40,691 nucleotides of DNA from Methyloversatilis sp. (GCA_017984755.1 JAGNYW010000023.1:4098-44788); one strand, 5' to 3'. Shown: positions 20,863 to 30,162, counted from the first letter of the stretch. The notes: generated by a model from the sequence alone, not told the origin. A program made the numbers and translations.

Positions 20863-22452
20863 TCAGTGCCTGAAATGGCGCGTACCCGTGAAGACCATGG
20901 CCAGCCCGTGCTCGTCGGCTGCGGCAATGACTTCTTCGTCACGCATGCTGCCACCGGGCTGGATGATGGCGCGGGCGCCAGCTTCCGCCAGCACGTCCAC
21001 ACCGTCGCGGAACGGGAAGAAGGCGTCGGACGCCACTACTGAACCGGCGATGGTGAGTCCGGCATTTTCCGCCTTGATGCGCGCGATGCGAGTCGAATCC
21101 ACGCGGCTCATCTGACCGGCGCCGACACCGACTGTCGCGCCCTCGCGGCAATACACGATGGCGTTCGACTTGACGTACATCGCGACGCGCCACGCGAACG
21201 TAAGGTCGTTCATTTCCTGCGCCGTCGGTGCGCGTTTCGTGACCACCTCAAGTCGGCCTTCGAGCGATTCCGGTTCGTCTGCGGTCTGGATCAGCAGACC
21301 TGAACCGACCCGCTTGGTGTCGTGCGAGTTGCGCCCGCGCGCCCACGCTGTCGCGCCCTTCGGCTCGACGCCGTCGAGTGATATCTCTAGCACCCGCACA
21401 TTGGCCTTGGCCGCCAGCACCTTGAGAGCAGCCGGTTCGAAGGCCGGCGCCATCAGCACCTCGACAAACTGGCCGCTGACCGCTTCGGCCGTGGCGGCAT
21501 CGACGGTACGGTTGAAGGCGATGATGCCGCCGAAGGCCGACGTCGGGTCGGTGGCTAGCGCCTTGCGGTAGGCTTCGACGGTCGTGGTGCCAAGCGCCAC
21601 GCCGCACGGGTTGGCATGCTTGACGATGACGCAGGCGCCGGTGTCGAAGCTCTTGACGCACTCCCACGCGGCATCGCTGTCCGCGATGTTGTTGTAAGAC
21701 AGCTCCTTGCCCTGCAGCTGCTTGGCGCTGACGAGAGAGCCCGGTGCCGGATGCAAGTCACGGTAGAAGGCCGCGCGCTGATGCGGATTTTCGCCATAGC
21801 GCAGATCCTGCACCTTGACGAAACGACCGTTCGACTGCGCCGGGAACTCGACGCGCGTGCCATCAGGATTGAGCGATGACAGGTAGTCGCTGATTGCTGC
21901 GTCGTAATTAGAAATGCGGTTGAACGCTGCGACCGACAGCGCAAACAGGGTTGCTTCGCACAGCGAGCCAGAACCGCGCAGTTCCTCGAGTACGCAGCCG
22001 TACTGGCCGGCATCGGTCAGCACCGCCACGCCGCGCCAGTTCTTTGCGGCGGAACGCACCATCGCCGGGCCGCCGATGTCGATGTTCTCGATTGCATCCT
22101 CGAGCGTGCAACCGGGCTGCGCCACGGTCGCCTCGAAGGGGTAGAGATTCACCACCAGCAGATCTATGGTCGGGATGTCGTGCTCGGCCAGCGCCTGCAT
22201 GTGCGAATCGAGTTCGCGGCGCGCCAGCAGGCCGCCATGAATGCGCGGGTGCAGGGTCTTCACCCGGCCGTCGAGCATTTCCGGAAACCCTGTGTGGTCG
22301 GCCACTTCGGTGACCTTCAGTCCTGCCTTCGCCAGCAGCGATGCGGTGCCGCCGGTGGACAGCAGTTCGACTCCAAGCCCGTTCAGGGCGGTGGCGAATT
22401 CAACGATGCCGGTCTTGTCGGACACGCTGATCAATGCACGCTTTATCTTCAT
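20863..22452 (-). CDS. purH: Bifunctional AICAR formyltransferase/IMP cyclohydrolase
   Basis: 529 residues, full length. The N-terminal MGS-like IMP cyclohydrolase domain ([27 protein letters not shown], about 1-145) is followed by the AICAR transformylase domain, with the KHANPCG motif and the [11 protein letters not shown] and [11 protein letters not shown] segments near the C-terminus. It catalyses the last two steps to IMP. It lies 59 bases downstream of fis. The 96 bases between purH and purD contain no gene that I recognise. Confidence 0.97.
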   Translation of the reverse strand: MKIKRALISVSDKTGIVEFATALNGLGVELLSTGGTASLLAKAGLKVTEVADHTGFPEMLDGRVKTLHPRIHGGLLARRELDSHMQALAEHDIPTIDLLVVNLYPFEATVAQPGCTLEDAIENIDIGGPAMVRSAAKNWRGVAVLTDAGQYGCVLEELRGSGSLCEATLFALSVAAFNRISNYDAAISDYLSSLNPDGTRVEFPAQSNGRFVKVQDLRYGENPHQRAAFYRDLHPAPGSLVSAKQLQGKELSYNNIADSDAAWECVKSFDTGACVIVKHANPCGVALGTTTVEAYRKALATDPTSAFGGIIAFNRTVDAATAEAVSGQFVEVLMAPAFEPAALKVLAAKANVRVLEISLDGVEPKGATAWARGRNSHDTKRVGSGLLIQTADEPESLEGRLEVVTKRAPTAQEMNDLTFAWRVAMYVKSNAIVYCREGATVGVGAGQMSRVDSTRIARIKAENAGLTIAGSVVASDAFFPFRDGVDVLAEAGARAIIQPGGSMRDEEVIAAADEHGLAMVFTGTRHFRH

Positions 22453-22511
22453 GCGTATTTCCGGAGGGTGTGGATGGAAGGCTTCACTGCAGCGCGGCGC
22501 AAACCCGCCGC

Positions 22512-22748
22512 TCAGATCATTCCGTGGTCGTTCAGCTTGCGCCGCAGGGTGTTCCGGTTCAGGCCCAGCATGTCGGCGGCGCGCGTCTGGTTGCCCTCGG
22601 CTTCGCGCATGACGACCTCCAGCATCGGCCGCTCCATCTGTTTCAGAACCATTTCATAGATTCCACTGGCCGACTCGCCGTCCAGATCCTGAAAATAGCG
22701 TTCCAGCGAATGTCGTATGCACTCGGCAATCTCACTGCGTCCGCTCAT
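22512..22748 (-). CDS. fis: Fis family DNA-binding protein
   Basis: 78 residues from the ATG at 22748, chosen because GGGGGAG lies eight bases upstream; the longer GTG start at 22787 would be atypical. The C-terminal helix-turn-helix [20 protein letters not shown] is a classical Fis motif, preceded by the dimerising helices. Fis bends DNA and acts as a nucleoid protein and regulator. It follows dusB, the classical dusB-fis pair, though this betaproteobacterial form is shorter than the enteric one. Confidence 0.94.
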   Translation of the reverse strand: MSGRSEIAECIRHSLERYFQDLDGESASGIYEMVLKQMERPMLEVVMREAEGNQTRAADMLGLNRNTLRRKLNDHGMI

Positions 22749-22799
22749 GGCGGCATCTCCCCCTGATGGTCGGGCCTGCTCTGTCACCTTGGTGAATGA

Positions 22800-23834
22800 T
22801 CAGGCGGCCAGTTCCTGCGCGTCTTCCACTGAAGCTTCGGGCTCGTAGGCGAGCCGGTGATTTTCGGCTGCCATGCGGCCGAAGAATTCCTCGATTGCAG
22901 CGAGCTGACGGTCGGTGCCCTCGAGCTGGTTCATCGCATGGCGGAAGGCTGCCGAGCCGACCAGGCCCTTCGTGTACCAGGAGATGTGCTTGCGTGCGAT
23001 ACGTACACCGGATTCGACGCCGTAGAAATCGTAGAGGTCTTCGACGTGTTCGCGGCACACGCGATGTATTTCCGACACTTCGGGCGGTGCCAGCAATTCG
23101 CCGGTGGCCATGAAGTGTTCGATTTCGCGGAATATCCAGGGCCGGCCCTGAGCGGCACGGCCGATCATGACGCCGTCCGCACCACTCTGTTCAAGCACGC
23201 TGCGCGCTTTCTGCGGCGTCGTGATGTCGCCGTTGGCGATCACCGGAATGCCGACCGCCGCCTTGACCGCGCGGATGGTGTCGTATTCGGCATGGCCGGT
23301 GTACTGGTCGGCGCGCGTGCGGCCGTGGATGGCCAGCGCGCGGATGCCGCACTGTTCGGCCACCCGCGCCAGCATCGGTGCGTTGCGGTTGTCGCGGTTC
23401 CAGCCGGTGCGCATCTTGAGCGTGACGGCCGTGTCGGGTACGGCGCGCACCACGGCTTCGAGAATGCGTTCGACCAGCGGTTCGTCCTGCATCAGCGCCG
23501 AGCCCGCCATCACGTTGCAGATCTTCTTGGCCGGACAGCCCATGTTGATGTCGATGATCTGCGCACCGCGATCGACGTTGTGGCGTGCCGCTTCGGCCAT
23601 CATTTTCGGATCGGCGCCCGCGATCTGCACCGAGATCGGCGCCACTTCGCCTTCGTGATTGGCGCGCCGCTGCGTCTTGGCGCTGCCGTAGAGCAGCGAA
23701 TTGGACGTCACCATTTCCGACACGGCCAGACCAGCGCCCAGTTTCTTGCACAACTGGCGGAAAGGACGATCGGTCACGCCCGCCATGGGTGCGACGAAGA
23801 GGTTGTTGCGCAGGTTGAATCCGACGAACTGCAT
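22800..23834 (-). CDS. dusB: tRNA-dihydrouridine synthase B
   Basis: 344 residues. This FMN enzyme reduces uridines in the tRNA D-loop. Features: the TIM-barrel start FVAPMAGVTDRPFR, INMGCPAKKICN with the catalytic Cys, KMRTGWNRDNRN, HGRTRADQYTG, ANGDITTPQKA and GRAAQGRPWIF. The C-terminal helical tRNA-binding domain is complete. Fis follows 51 bases later. A minus-strand TAGAAT (23875-23880) about 40 bases upstream may be its -10 box. Confidence 0.96.
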   Translation of the reverse strand: MQFVGFNLRNNLFVAPMAGVTDRPFRQLCKKLGAGLAVSEMVTSNSLLYGSAKTQRRANHEGEVAPISVQIAGADPKMMAEAARHNVDRGAQIIDINMGCPAKKICNVMAGSALMQDEPLVERILEAVVRAVPDTAVTLKMRTGWNRDNRNAPMLARVAEQCGIRALAIHGRTRADQYTGHAEYDTIRAVKAAVGIPVIANGDITTPQKARSVLEQSGADGVMIGRAAQGRPWIFREIEHFMATGELLAPPEVSEIHRVCREHVEDLYDFYGVESGVRIARKHISWYTKGLVGSAAFRHAMNQLEGTDRQLAAIEEFFGRMAAENHRLAYEPEASVEDAQELAA

Positions 23835-23874
23835 GATGTTCCGAGGGTGAATCCGGACAGGGGACAGGGGCGCG

Positions 23875-23880
23875 ATTCTA
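23875..23880 (-). promoter_or_regulatory. Possible -10 box upstream of dusB
   Basis: TAGAAT on the minus strand lies in the 105-base gap after the ubiH gene. The -35 position is poor (TTCGCC at 17 bases), so the call rests on position and one hexamer. Confidence 0.3.
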
Positions 23881-23939
23881 CCCCGATGCGCAGCCGCGGC
23901 GAAACGTGCCGGCCAAGCACGGGCACAAAGATTTCCGGC

Positions 23940-25115
23940 CTACCAGCCGCGGGCGCCGAACATCATGCGCCGGCCGATGAACTGTCGAGCTGCCGGGCAG
24001 GCGTCGAGCAGGGCAAGTGCTGCGCCGCGGGCGTGGCCGGCGATCGTGCCGAGGGCCGGATTGCCGGCTCCGAAGCCGAATACGCGCACCAGTGCGTCGG
24101 TGAAACTGCCGGTGGCGGCGCGGTCGGTGCGGCGCAGCGCGGCGTAGCGCAGAAGCGCTGCTTCGGGGTCGCCCTCGTCGCGTGCCAGCGCGGGCAGCAG
24201 GCTGTCGGCAAGCTGGGCGACGTCGCGCAGTGCGAGGTTGAGCCCCTGACCGGCGACCGGGTGCAGTGTCTGTGCCGCGTTGCCCAGCCAGACCTGCCGA
24301 CCGCGCACTATTTCGGTGCGCATGCGCAGCGCGAGCGGCCACGCAGTGCGAGCCCCGATGGCCGAAAAATGCACGCGTCTGCCCAGTGCTGCCGCGAGGC
24401 GTTCGGCGAATGCGGCGTCGGTTTCGGCCATCAGCGCAGCACTGTCCGCGCTGGCGCAGGTGTACACAACGGCGTAGTCGCGTCCGCAGGGCAGCAACGC
24501 GACCGGGCCGTCCGGCGTGAAGCGCTCGAAAGCCACATTGCCGTGAGGCCGATCGGGCGTGGCCAGCGCGATGATCGCGTGCTGATCGTAGTCGCGGCTG
24601 CGCGACAGCGCCTCGTCGTCGGTGATGCGGCCTTCGCACCAAAGCAGCACGCGCGCCGTGACGTCGCCGGCAGCCGTCGATACGCGCACGCGGTCGTCTT
24701 CCTGAACGGCGCCGCTTACCGGTGTGTCGTGCATGACGTGCAGGCCCAGCGCCTGCGCGCGGTCACGCAGCGCACGCACGAGGGTGCCTGCGCGCGCCAC
24801 GTGGCCGAGCGCGTCGATGCCGTAATCTTCCGCGCGCAGTTCTGTGCGGCCGAAGTGGCCGCGTTGCGATATGTGGATGCGCCGGATCGGTGTCGTATCG
24901 GCTGCCGGCCACGCCTGCAGGCCGCGCAGGATGTCGCGCGAACCGGCCGACAGCGCAATCACGCGGCTGTCGTCGAGCGCGCGCGCGGCGGGGCCGGCGT
25001 CGGCCACGCTCACTCGCAGTCCGGCGGCACGCAGCGCGCAGCCGGCGGCCAGACCGACCGGTCCGGCGCCGACGATGAAGGCATCGATGACGCCCTGATC
25101 CCGCGTGTCGTTCAT
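23940..25115 (-). CDS. ubiH: UbiH-type FAD-dependent ubiquinone hydroxylase
   Basis: 391 residues. An N-terminal FAD-binding GAGPVGLAAG motif (about 17-26), the DDSRVIALS segment, and the FAD/ribityl motif VWLGNAAQTLHPVAGQGLNLALRDV-like region near residue 280 identify the UbiH/Coq6 monooxygenase family. GNAAQTLHP favours UbiH, which makes the O2-dependent C4 or nearby ring hydroxylation in ubiquinone synthesis at the inner membrane. The ATG overlaps the pepP stop. The regiospecificity within the UbiH/I/F/L/M family cannot be settled by eye. Confidence 0.87.
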   Translation of the reverse strand: MNDTRDQGVIDAFIVGAGPVGLAAGCALRAAGLRVSVADAGPAARALDDSRVIALSAGSRDILRGLQAWPAADTTPIRRIHISQRGHFGRTELRAEDYGIDALGHVARAGTLVRALRDRAQALGLHVMHDTPVSGAVQEDDRVRVSTAAGDVTARVLLWCEGRITDDEALSRSRDYDQHAIIALATPDRPHGNVAFERFTPDGPVALLPCGRDYAVVYTCASADSAALMAETDAAFAERLAAALGRRVHFSAIGARTAWPLALRMRTEIVRGRQVWLGNAAQTLHPVAGQGLNLALRDVAQLADSLLPALARDEGDPEAALLRYAALRRTDRAATGSFTDALVRVFGFGAGNPALGTIAGHARGAALALLDACPAARQFIGRRMMFGARGW

Positions 25116-26425
25116 CCGCGGGCTCCGGCCATCACGGCTTCGATGTCGGCGATGGTCTTCGGTGCGGCAGCGGTGTAGATGTCGCAGCCGTCGGTGGTCA
25201 CGAACACGTCATCCTCGATGCGGATGCCGATGTTCCAGAACGCTTCCGGCACGTCGTCGGCCGGACGCACGTAACAGCCGGGCTCGACCGTCAGCGCCAT
25301 GCCGGTTTCCAGCGTGCGCCAGTCCTGCTCGCCGCCGCCGCGCGGCCGGTATTCGCCGGCGTCATGCACATCCATGCCCAGCCAGTGGCCCGTTCGATGC
25401 ATGTAGAAGCGCTTGTATGTGCCCTGTTCGATCACGCTGTCTGCGCTGCCCTCGAGCATCTTCAGGTCGACGAAGCCCTGCGCCAGCACGCGTACGGCCG
25501 CGTCGTGGTAATCGATGAAGCGCGCACCCGGCTTCACGGCGGCGAAGGCGGCGGTCTGGGCGTCGAGTACCAGCTGGTAGAGATCCCGCTGCGCAGGGCT
25601 GAACCGGCCATTGACCGGCCAGGCGCGCGTGACGTCGGACGCGTAGCCGCCGAGTTCGCAGCCCGCGTCGATCAGCAGCAGGTCACCGTCGTGCAATTGC
25701 GCGTCGTTCGATACGTAATGCAGCACGCACGCGCCGGCGCCTCCGGCGACGATCGAACCGTAGGCCGGGGCTTCCGAACCGGAGCGCCGGAATTCATGGA
25801 GCAGTTCGGCTTCGACCTCGTATTCGAAGATGCCCGGGCGGGTGGCCTGCATGGCCCGCCGGTGCGCGCGGGCGGAGATGTCCGCGGCGCGGCGCATCAG
25901 CGATTGTTCATGTGCGTCCTTGATCAGGCGCATGTCGTCCAGCGGCTGGCGGATGTCCAGCAGCTCGGACGGTGCGAACCGCCCGGCGCGGCTCTGCGCG
26001 CGCACCGCGTTCAGCACCGCCATCATGCGGCTGTCCCACGCAGCGTCTTCGCCGATCACGTAGTGCAGACGCGGCTGGTTGGCGATCAGTTCGACCAGCT
26101 TCACGTCCAGTTCGGTGCAGCAGTGCGCCTCGTCGAAGCCGAACTTCTCGCGCGCGGCGTCCGGCCCGTGCCGCCAGCCGTCCCAGATTTCCCGCTCTTC
26201 GTTCTTCTCGCGGCAGAACAGGATGCTGCGCGGCGCATCACCGGCGATCAGCACCAGCACGGCTTCCGGTTCCGCAAAGCCGGTCAGGTAGTAGAAATAG
26301 CTGTCGTGGCGATAGCCATAATGGGTGTCGCGGTTGCGCAGGCGCTCCGGTGCGGTGGCGATCACGGCCACACCGGTGCCCATGCGTTCGATCAGGCGGG
26401 CGCGGCGTTCGGAATACGGTTGCAT
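25112..26425 (-). CDS. pepP: Xaa-Pro aminopeptidase
   Basis: 437 residues from ATG 26425; the frame stays open further upstream, but that region belongs to the divergent gene. An N-terminal creatinase-like domain (with SYFYYLTGFAEPEAV) is followed by the pita-bread M24 domain. The metal ligands are visible in LLIDAGCELGGYASD (two Asp), HRTGHWLGMDVHD (His), TVEPGCYV (Glu) and GIRIEDD (Glu). It removes N-terminal residues preceding proline. pepP-ubiH adjacency is conserved in many proteobacteria. It is divergent from the accessory operon, with 138 bases between starts. Confidence 0.94.
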   Translation of the reverse strand: MQPYSERRARLIERMGTGVAVIATAPERLRNRDTHYGYRHDSYFYYLTGFAEPEAVLVLIAGDAPRSILFCREKNEEREIWDGWRHGPDAAREKFGFDEAHCCTELDVKLVELIANQPRLHYVIGEDAAWDSRMMAVLNAVRAQSRAGRFAPSELLDIRQPLDDMRLIKDAHEQSLMRRAADISARAHRRAMQATRPGIFEYEVEAELLHEFRRSGSEAPAYGSIVAGGAGACVLHYVSNDAQLHDGDLLLIDAGCELGGYASDVTRAWPVNGRFSPAQRDLYQLVLDAQTAAFAAVKPGARFIDYHDAAVRVLAQGFVDLKMLEGSADSVIEQGTYKRFYMHRTGHWLGMDVHDAGEYRPRGGGEQDWRTLETGMALTVEPGCYVRPADDVPEAFWNIGIRIEDDVFVTTDGCDIYTAAAPKTIADIEAVMAGARG

Positions 26426-26504
26426 GTCAGGTTCCGGCTTGCTGTCAGGAAGGAAGTTTAGGGCCTGAAAAGGCTTTCCGGTTCCATGTCTCATCGAAGG
26501 TGTT

Positions 26505-26521
26505 CTTAAGCGTCCATTAAT
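26505..26521 (+). promoter_or_regulatory. PmrA/QseB-like direct-repeat box
   Basis: CTTAAG-CGTCC-ATTAAT has two TTAA-centred hexamers at an 11-base period, like the YTTAAK-N5-YTTAAK box bound by PmrA/QseB-type OmpR-family regulators. The first half matches fully and the second has one deviation. A regulator of that family is encoded at the end of the downstream operon. Because both hexamers are palindromic, the box could serve either divergent direction. Confidence 0.5.
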
Positions 26522-26536
26522 GTTCGGCCCCGAACA
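26521..26536. promoter_or_regulatory. Inverted repeat TGTTCGG-CC-CCGAACA
   Basis: A perfect 7-bp dyad with a 2-base centre lies immediately after the PmrA-like box and 28 bases before the first gene of the accessory operon. It is probably a repressor or activator operator. It lies upstream of the Shine-Dalgarno (AGGAGG, 26552-26557). Confidence 0.5.
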
Positions 26537-26563
26537 TGCTTCCCATACAACAGGAGGCATGCG

Positions 26564-27235
26564 ATGAATCAGGCCGCAACATTGACCGCCATATCCGCAA
26601 AAGCAGCGACTCATCAGGCGTGTGTCCGCGCCTGCGTGCTGGGGCGCGGACGGGTGCATAACCTGACGGACCCGGAGCTGGAGGTGGTCGGAATCGACCA
26701 TCCGCAGCGCGCTTCGCTGGAGCGTTTCATCGCCGGCTGCTTCTTTCGCGGCTACGGCGCGGTGATCAGGCATTTCGCCGATACGCTCCTGGGCGTGCGC
26801 GGCCCCGATGGTCAATGGGCTGCCGGGCTGGGCTACACGCTGCCGGCGCGGCAACCGGTTTTCATCGAGCAGTATCTCGATGTACCGCTGCAGCGCGCGC
26901 TGAGCGATGTGCTCGGTGAGCGCGTCGCACGGGCCGGGGTGGCCGAGGTCGGCAACATGGCTTCCACTTCGGCAGGCCTGGGCCGGCTGCTGATCGCGCT
27001 GGCCACACAGCATCTCTATGCGCTGGGACTCGATTACGTGGTGTTCACCGCCACCCGCGCGCTGGCCAACTCCTTCGTGCGTCTGGGCATACCGATCCAC
27101 GCCGTTGTCGAAGCCGATCCGGAGCGGCTGCGCGATGGCGTCGAAGGCTGGGGCAATTACTACCGCAACAGCCCGACCGTCATGGTCGGGCGCATCGCCA
27201 GCGGGCTGCATACCGTTTCCGAGGAGGCCGCTTGA
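26564..27235 (+). CDS. Thermostable hemolysin family protein (GNAT-like)
   Basis: 223 residues, with a perfect AGGAGG six bases before the ATG. It belongs to the family named after Vibrio thermostable (delta) hemolysin. The pattern (GLGYTLPARQPVFIEQYLD, then EVGNMASTSAG, GLGRLLIALATQHLYALGLDYVVFTAT) looks like a GNAT or acyl-homoserine-lactone-synthase-like acyltransferase rather than a pore former. There is no signal peptide and no membrane segment. As first gene of an operon with an AMP ligase, a heme-oxygenase-like enzyme and an SDR, it more likely transfers or condenses an acyl group (inference). Its stop overlaps the ligase start. Confidence 0.78.
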   Translation: MNQAATLTAISAKAATHQACVRACVLGRGRVHNLTDPELEVVGIDHPQRASLERFIAGCFFRGYGAVIRHFADTLLGVRGPDGQWAAGLGYTLPARQPVFIEQYLDVPLQRALSDVLGERVARAGVAEVGNMASTSAGLGRLLIALATQHLYALGLDYVVFTATRALANSFVRLGIPIHAVVEADPERLRDGVEGWGNYYRNSPTVMVGRIASGLHTVSEEAA

Positions 27236-28698
27236 GCAGTCAGCCTTCGCTGATCGACGCACTGGGTGCGATCGACGCCACCCGTTTCGGGCAGCAGGTC
27301 GAGTCCCTGGCCCGTTTCATCGGGCGCAGCCGCGCGCAGGTCGTTGCGCTGCTCGCCGACAATGGCATCGACTGGCTGGCGGCCGACCGCGCCGTGCGCA
27401 GCGCAGGCCGTGTGCTGTTGCCGCTGCCCACTTTCTTCACCGACGCGCAGTGCCGTCATGCGCTCGATGCCGCGGGCGTCTGCGCGCTGCTGACCGATCA
27501 GGCTGCGCGAGCCGGAAGAATGGGCTTCGGACCCTTGCCGGACATGCCTCTGCCGGTGCCCGGTACGGCGCTCTCGATGCGCGTGCGCGACCACGACCTG
27601 GCGGCGCTGCTGCCGGCCGCAACGGCCAAGATCACTTTCACGTCGGGTACCACCGGCAAGCCGAAAGGGGTGTGCCTGAGCCAGGCGCAACTTTCGGCCG
27701 TGACCGCGTCACTGACCGACATCGCGTTGCAGCTCGGTATCCGCCGCCATCTGTGCATGCTGCCGCTCGCCGTGCTGCTCGAGAATGTGGCCGGCGCCGA
27801 CGTGGCTTGGCAAGCCGGCGCCGAATGCGTCGCTGTTCCGCTGCGGGAAGTCGGTCTTGCCGGTTCGAGCCAGTTCGATGTTCGCACGGCCCTGTCGGCG
27901 CTCGAACGCTGGCAGCCGGAAAGCATCATCCTGCTGCCGCAGATGCTGACCGCGCTGGTCGCTGCAGCCGAAGCCGGCGCGCCGATACCAGGCAGCCTGA
28001 AGCTGGTTGCCGTCGGTGGCGCCCGCGTGTCGGCTGATCTGATCGCGCGCGCCCGAGCCCTCGGCATTCCGGCCTGCGAAGGCTACGGCCTGTCGGAAGC
28101 CGGGTCGGTCGTGGCGCTCAATCTGCCGACCGATCCGCCCGGCACGGTCGGGCGCGTGCTGCCCCACCTGCGCGCGGACATCGCCGCTGACGGTGAAATC
28201 CTGCTGCATGGCAGTCGCCTGCCCGGCTACGTCGGTGCCCCCGCACCGGAGGAGGGGCCGCTGCACACCGGCGACATCGGTCATGTCGATGCCGACGGAC
28301 GCCTGCGTGTCACCGGGCGCATCAAGCACCAGATCATCACCAGCTTCGGCCGCAACGTGGCGCCCGAATGGCCGGAAGCCGAACTGCTCGCGACACCCGC
28401 CGTGGCTCAGGTCGTCGTGTTCGGCGAGGCGCAGCCCAGCCTGAGTGCGGTCATCGTGCCGCGCGGCGCGGTGCCCGACAGCGTGCTGGAGGCAGCCGTG
28501 CAGGCGGTCAACCGCAGGCTGCCCGACTACGCGCGCATCGGCGGCTGGCTGCGCGCGGACGCGCCCTTTTCAGCGGCCAACGGTCAGGCAACCGACAACG
28601 GACGCGTGCGCCGCGACCAGGTCTGGGCCTTCTACGGTGACCGGTTCATTGCTCATTCCACACATTTTTCCGGAGAGACCCCGAATGTCCTTCTATGA
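27232..28698 (+). CDS. AMP-binding (acyl-CoA ligase-like) protein
   Basis: 488 residues beginning with TTG, supported by GGAGG five bases upstream and by the overlap with the preceding stop. ANL-superfamily motifs: P-loop TFTSGTTGKPKGV (135-147), GYGLSEAG (284-291), TGDIG (346-350) and GRIKHQIITSFGRNVAP (362-378), the last resembling long-chain fatty-acyl ligases. The C-terminal A10-like region reads DNGRVRRD (455-462), with Arg where the catalytic Lys is usual, so the adenylation half-reaction may be altered or another Lys is used. It probably activates a fatty or other carboxylic acid for its operon partners. The last 14 bases overlap the next gene. Confidence 0.82.
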   Translation: MSSQPSLIDALGAIDATRFGQQVESLARFIGRSRAQVVALLADNGIDWLAADRAVRSAGRVLLPLPTFFTDAQCRHALDAAGVCALLTDQAARAGRMGFGPLPDMPLPVPGTALSMRVRDHDLAALLPAATAKITFTSGTTGKPKGVCLSQAQLSAVTASLTDIALQLGIRRHLCMLPLAVLLENVAGADVAWQAGAECVAVPLREVGLAGSSQFDVRTALSALERWQPESIILLPQMLTALVAAAEAGAPIPGSLKLVAVGGARVSADLIARARALGIPACEGYGLSEAGSVVALNLPTDPPGTVGRVLPHLRADIAADGEILLHGSRLPGYVGAPAPEEGPLHTGDIGHVDADGRLRVTGRIKHQIITSFGRNVAPEWPEAELLATPAVAQVVVFGEAQPSLSAVIVPRGAVPDSVLEAAVQAVNRRLPDYARIGGWLRADAPFSAANGQATDNGRVRRDQVWAFYGDRFIAHSTHFSGETPNVLL

Positions 28699-29353
28699 AC
28701 GCCTGCAGCGCGAAACCGCTGCCGAGCGCGCCCGCCTGCTCGATGCTCCGATCCTTCACGACGCCGTGACGGGGCAGGTCACACTGCATCAATACACGGC
28801 TTTCCTCGGTCAGGCATTCCACCACGTGCGGCACACGGTGCCCCTGCTGATGGCCTGCGGCGCGCGGCTGCCGTCGCGGCACGAACCGCTGCGCCACGCC
28901 ATTGCCGAGTACATCGAGGAAGAGATCGGCCACGAGGAATGGATACTCGACGACATCGTCGCCTGCGGCGGTGATCGCGAAGTCGCGAAGCAGTCGGCGC
29001 CGGGTGTCGAGGCCGAACTCATGGTGTCCTATGCCTACGACTGGATCGCCCGCAACAACCCGGTCGGATTCTTCGGCATGGTGCATGTGCTCGAGGGCAC
29101 CAGCGTTTCGATCGCGACCACCGCAGCCGAGCGGATCGCTCGTACGCTGCACCTGCCGCCGGCGGCCTTCACGTATCTCAACTCGCACGGTTCGCTCGAT
29201 CAGGAGCATGTTCGCTTCTTTGCCACGCTGATGGATGGTCTCGACGACGAAGGTGACCGAACTGCCGTCATCCACGTGGCACGCGTCATGTTCCGGCTCT
29301 ACGGCGACCTGTTCCGCTCGATGCCGGTGCGTGACGAGGCGCTGGCCGCATGA
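28685..29353 (+). CDS. Heme-oxygenase-like iron-containing redox enzyme (TenA/HDO fold)
   Basis: 222 all-helical residues, starting inside the end of the ligase gene with GGAG about 9 bases before. It resembles the heme-oxygenase-like diiron oxidase group (UndA, SznF and BesC are known members) and TenA. Candidate metal ligands are H46/H47 (QAFHHV), E79/E80 and H83 with D89 (EEEIGHEEWILDD), E137 (VLEGTS), and H168, D172, H175 (HGSLDQEH). This set is consistent with a two-iron site rather than with heme or thiamine breakdown. The substrate may be the acid activated by the neighbouring ligase (inference). Confidence 0.75.
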   Translation: MSFYERLQRETAAERARLLDAPILHDAVTGQVTLHQYTAFLGQAFHHVRHTVPLLMACGARLPSRHEPLRHAIAEYIEEEIGHEEWILDDIVACGGDREVAKQSAPGVEAELMVSYAYDWIARNNPVGFFGMVHVLEGTSVSIATTAAERIARTLHLPPAAFTYLNSHGSLDQEHVRFFATLMDGLDDEGDRTAVIHVARVMFRLYGDLFRSMPVRDEALAA

Positions 29354-30162
29354 CGGCCGTGCTGCGGGTCGTGCTGACCGGTGCCGCGGGCGGCATCGGC
29401 AGCGCGGTTGCACACGCGCTGGCGCCGCGCAGTCAGGCCATGCTGCTGGTCGGTCGCGATGCCGCCAGGCTGGCGGTACTGGCGGCAGATCTGGTGCGCA
29501 CCTCGCCGCAGGTCGAGCTGCGCACCGTGTCTGCCGACCTCAACACCGCCCGGGGCCGTGCGGCCGTGCTCGCCGCGGCCGAGGCGCTGCCGGGCGGAGC
29601 GAATCTGCTGGTCAACAATGCCGGTGTCGGCCAACTGGCGTGGTTCGAGGATCAGGACGAAGACCAGATCGCGCACATCGTGCAGACCAATGTGCTTGCG
29701 CCGATGCTGCTGGTGCGCGCACTGCTGCCGCTGCTGCACCGGCAGACGGGCGCGCGCATCGTGAACGTCGGGTCCATCCTCGGTGATATCGGCCATCCGG
29801 GCAGCGTGGCCTACTGCGCCAGCAAATTCGCGCTGCGCGGTTTCACCGAAGCACTGCGGCGCGAACTGGCGGGCAGTCGGGTACGCGTGCAGTATCTGGC
29901 ACCCCGTGCCACCCTCACGCCGCTCAACAGTCCGGCCCAGGTGGCGCTGAACGCCGAACTGGGCGTGGCCAGCGACGCCCCCGAAGTGGTCGCACGGGCG
30001 CTGCTCGACCTCCTCGACGGCACACGTGGCGAGCGACACATCGGTTGGCCGGAGCGGCTTTTCGTTCGAATCAACCGTATGCTGCCGTCGCTGGTGGACT
30101 CAAGCCTGCTCAAGCAGCTACCCGTCATCCGTCGTCATGCTCAAAAGGGAGTCATCAAATGA
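29350..30162 (+). CDS. SDR family NAD(P)-dependent oxidoreductase
   Basis: 270 residues, with the ATG overlapping the preceding stop (ATGA). Classical short-chain dehydrogenase features are present: TGAAGGIG cofactor motif (about 10-17), NNAGVG (about 90-95), and the catalytic Ser-Tyr-Lys in NVGSILGDIGHPGSVAYCASK. The C-terminal tail (PERLFVRINRMLPSLVDSSLLK) is extended and amphipathic, which suggests membrane association like SDRs acting on lipids. It would reduce or oxidise a hydroxyl or keto group on the pathway intermediate. Confidence 0.85.
   Translation: MTAVLRVVLTGAAGGIGSAVAHALAPRSQAMLLVGRDAARLAVLAADLVRTSPQVELRTVSADLNTARGRAAVLAAAEALPGGANLLVNNAGVGQLAWFEDQDEDQIAHIVQTNVLAPMLLVRALLPLLHRQTGARIVNVGSILGDIGHPGSVAYCASKFALRGFTEALRRELAGSRVRVQYLAPRATLTPLNSPAQVALNAELGVASDAPEVVARALLDLLDGTRGERHIGWPERLFVRINRMLPSLVDSSLLKQLPVIRRHAQKGVIK

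Noticed and set aside
22857-25178. 773-codon open frame on the plus strand
   Set aside because: Antisense to dusB and ubiH, which have full family motifs; shadow composition.
26564-27235. A secreted pore-forming toxin from the name hemolysin
   Set aside because: There is no signal peptide and no membrane segment, and the pattern looks like an acyltransferase; the family name is historical.
28685-29353. True heme oxygenase linked to the nearby hem genes
   Set aside because: The residues suggest a TenA/HDO-type iron enzyme, and it sits in a separate operon with a ligase and an SDR rather than with heme uptake.
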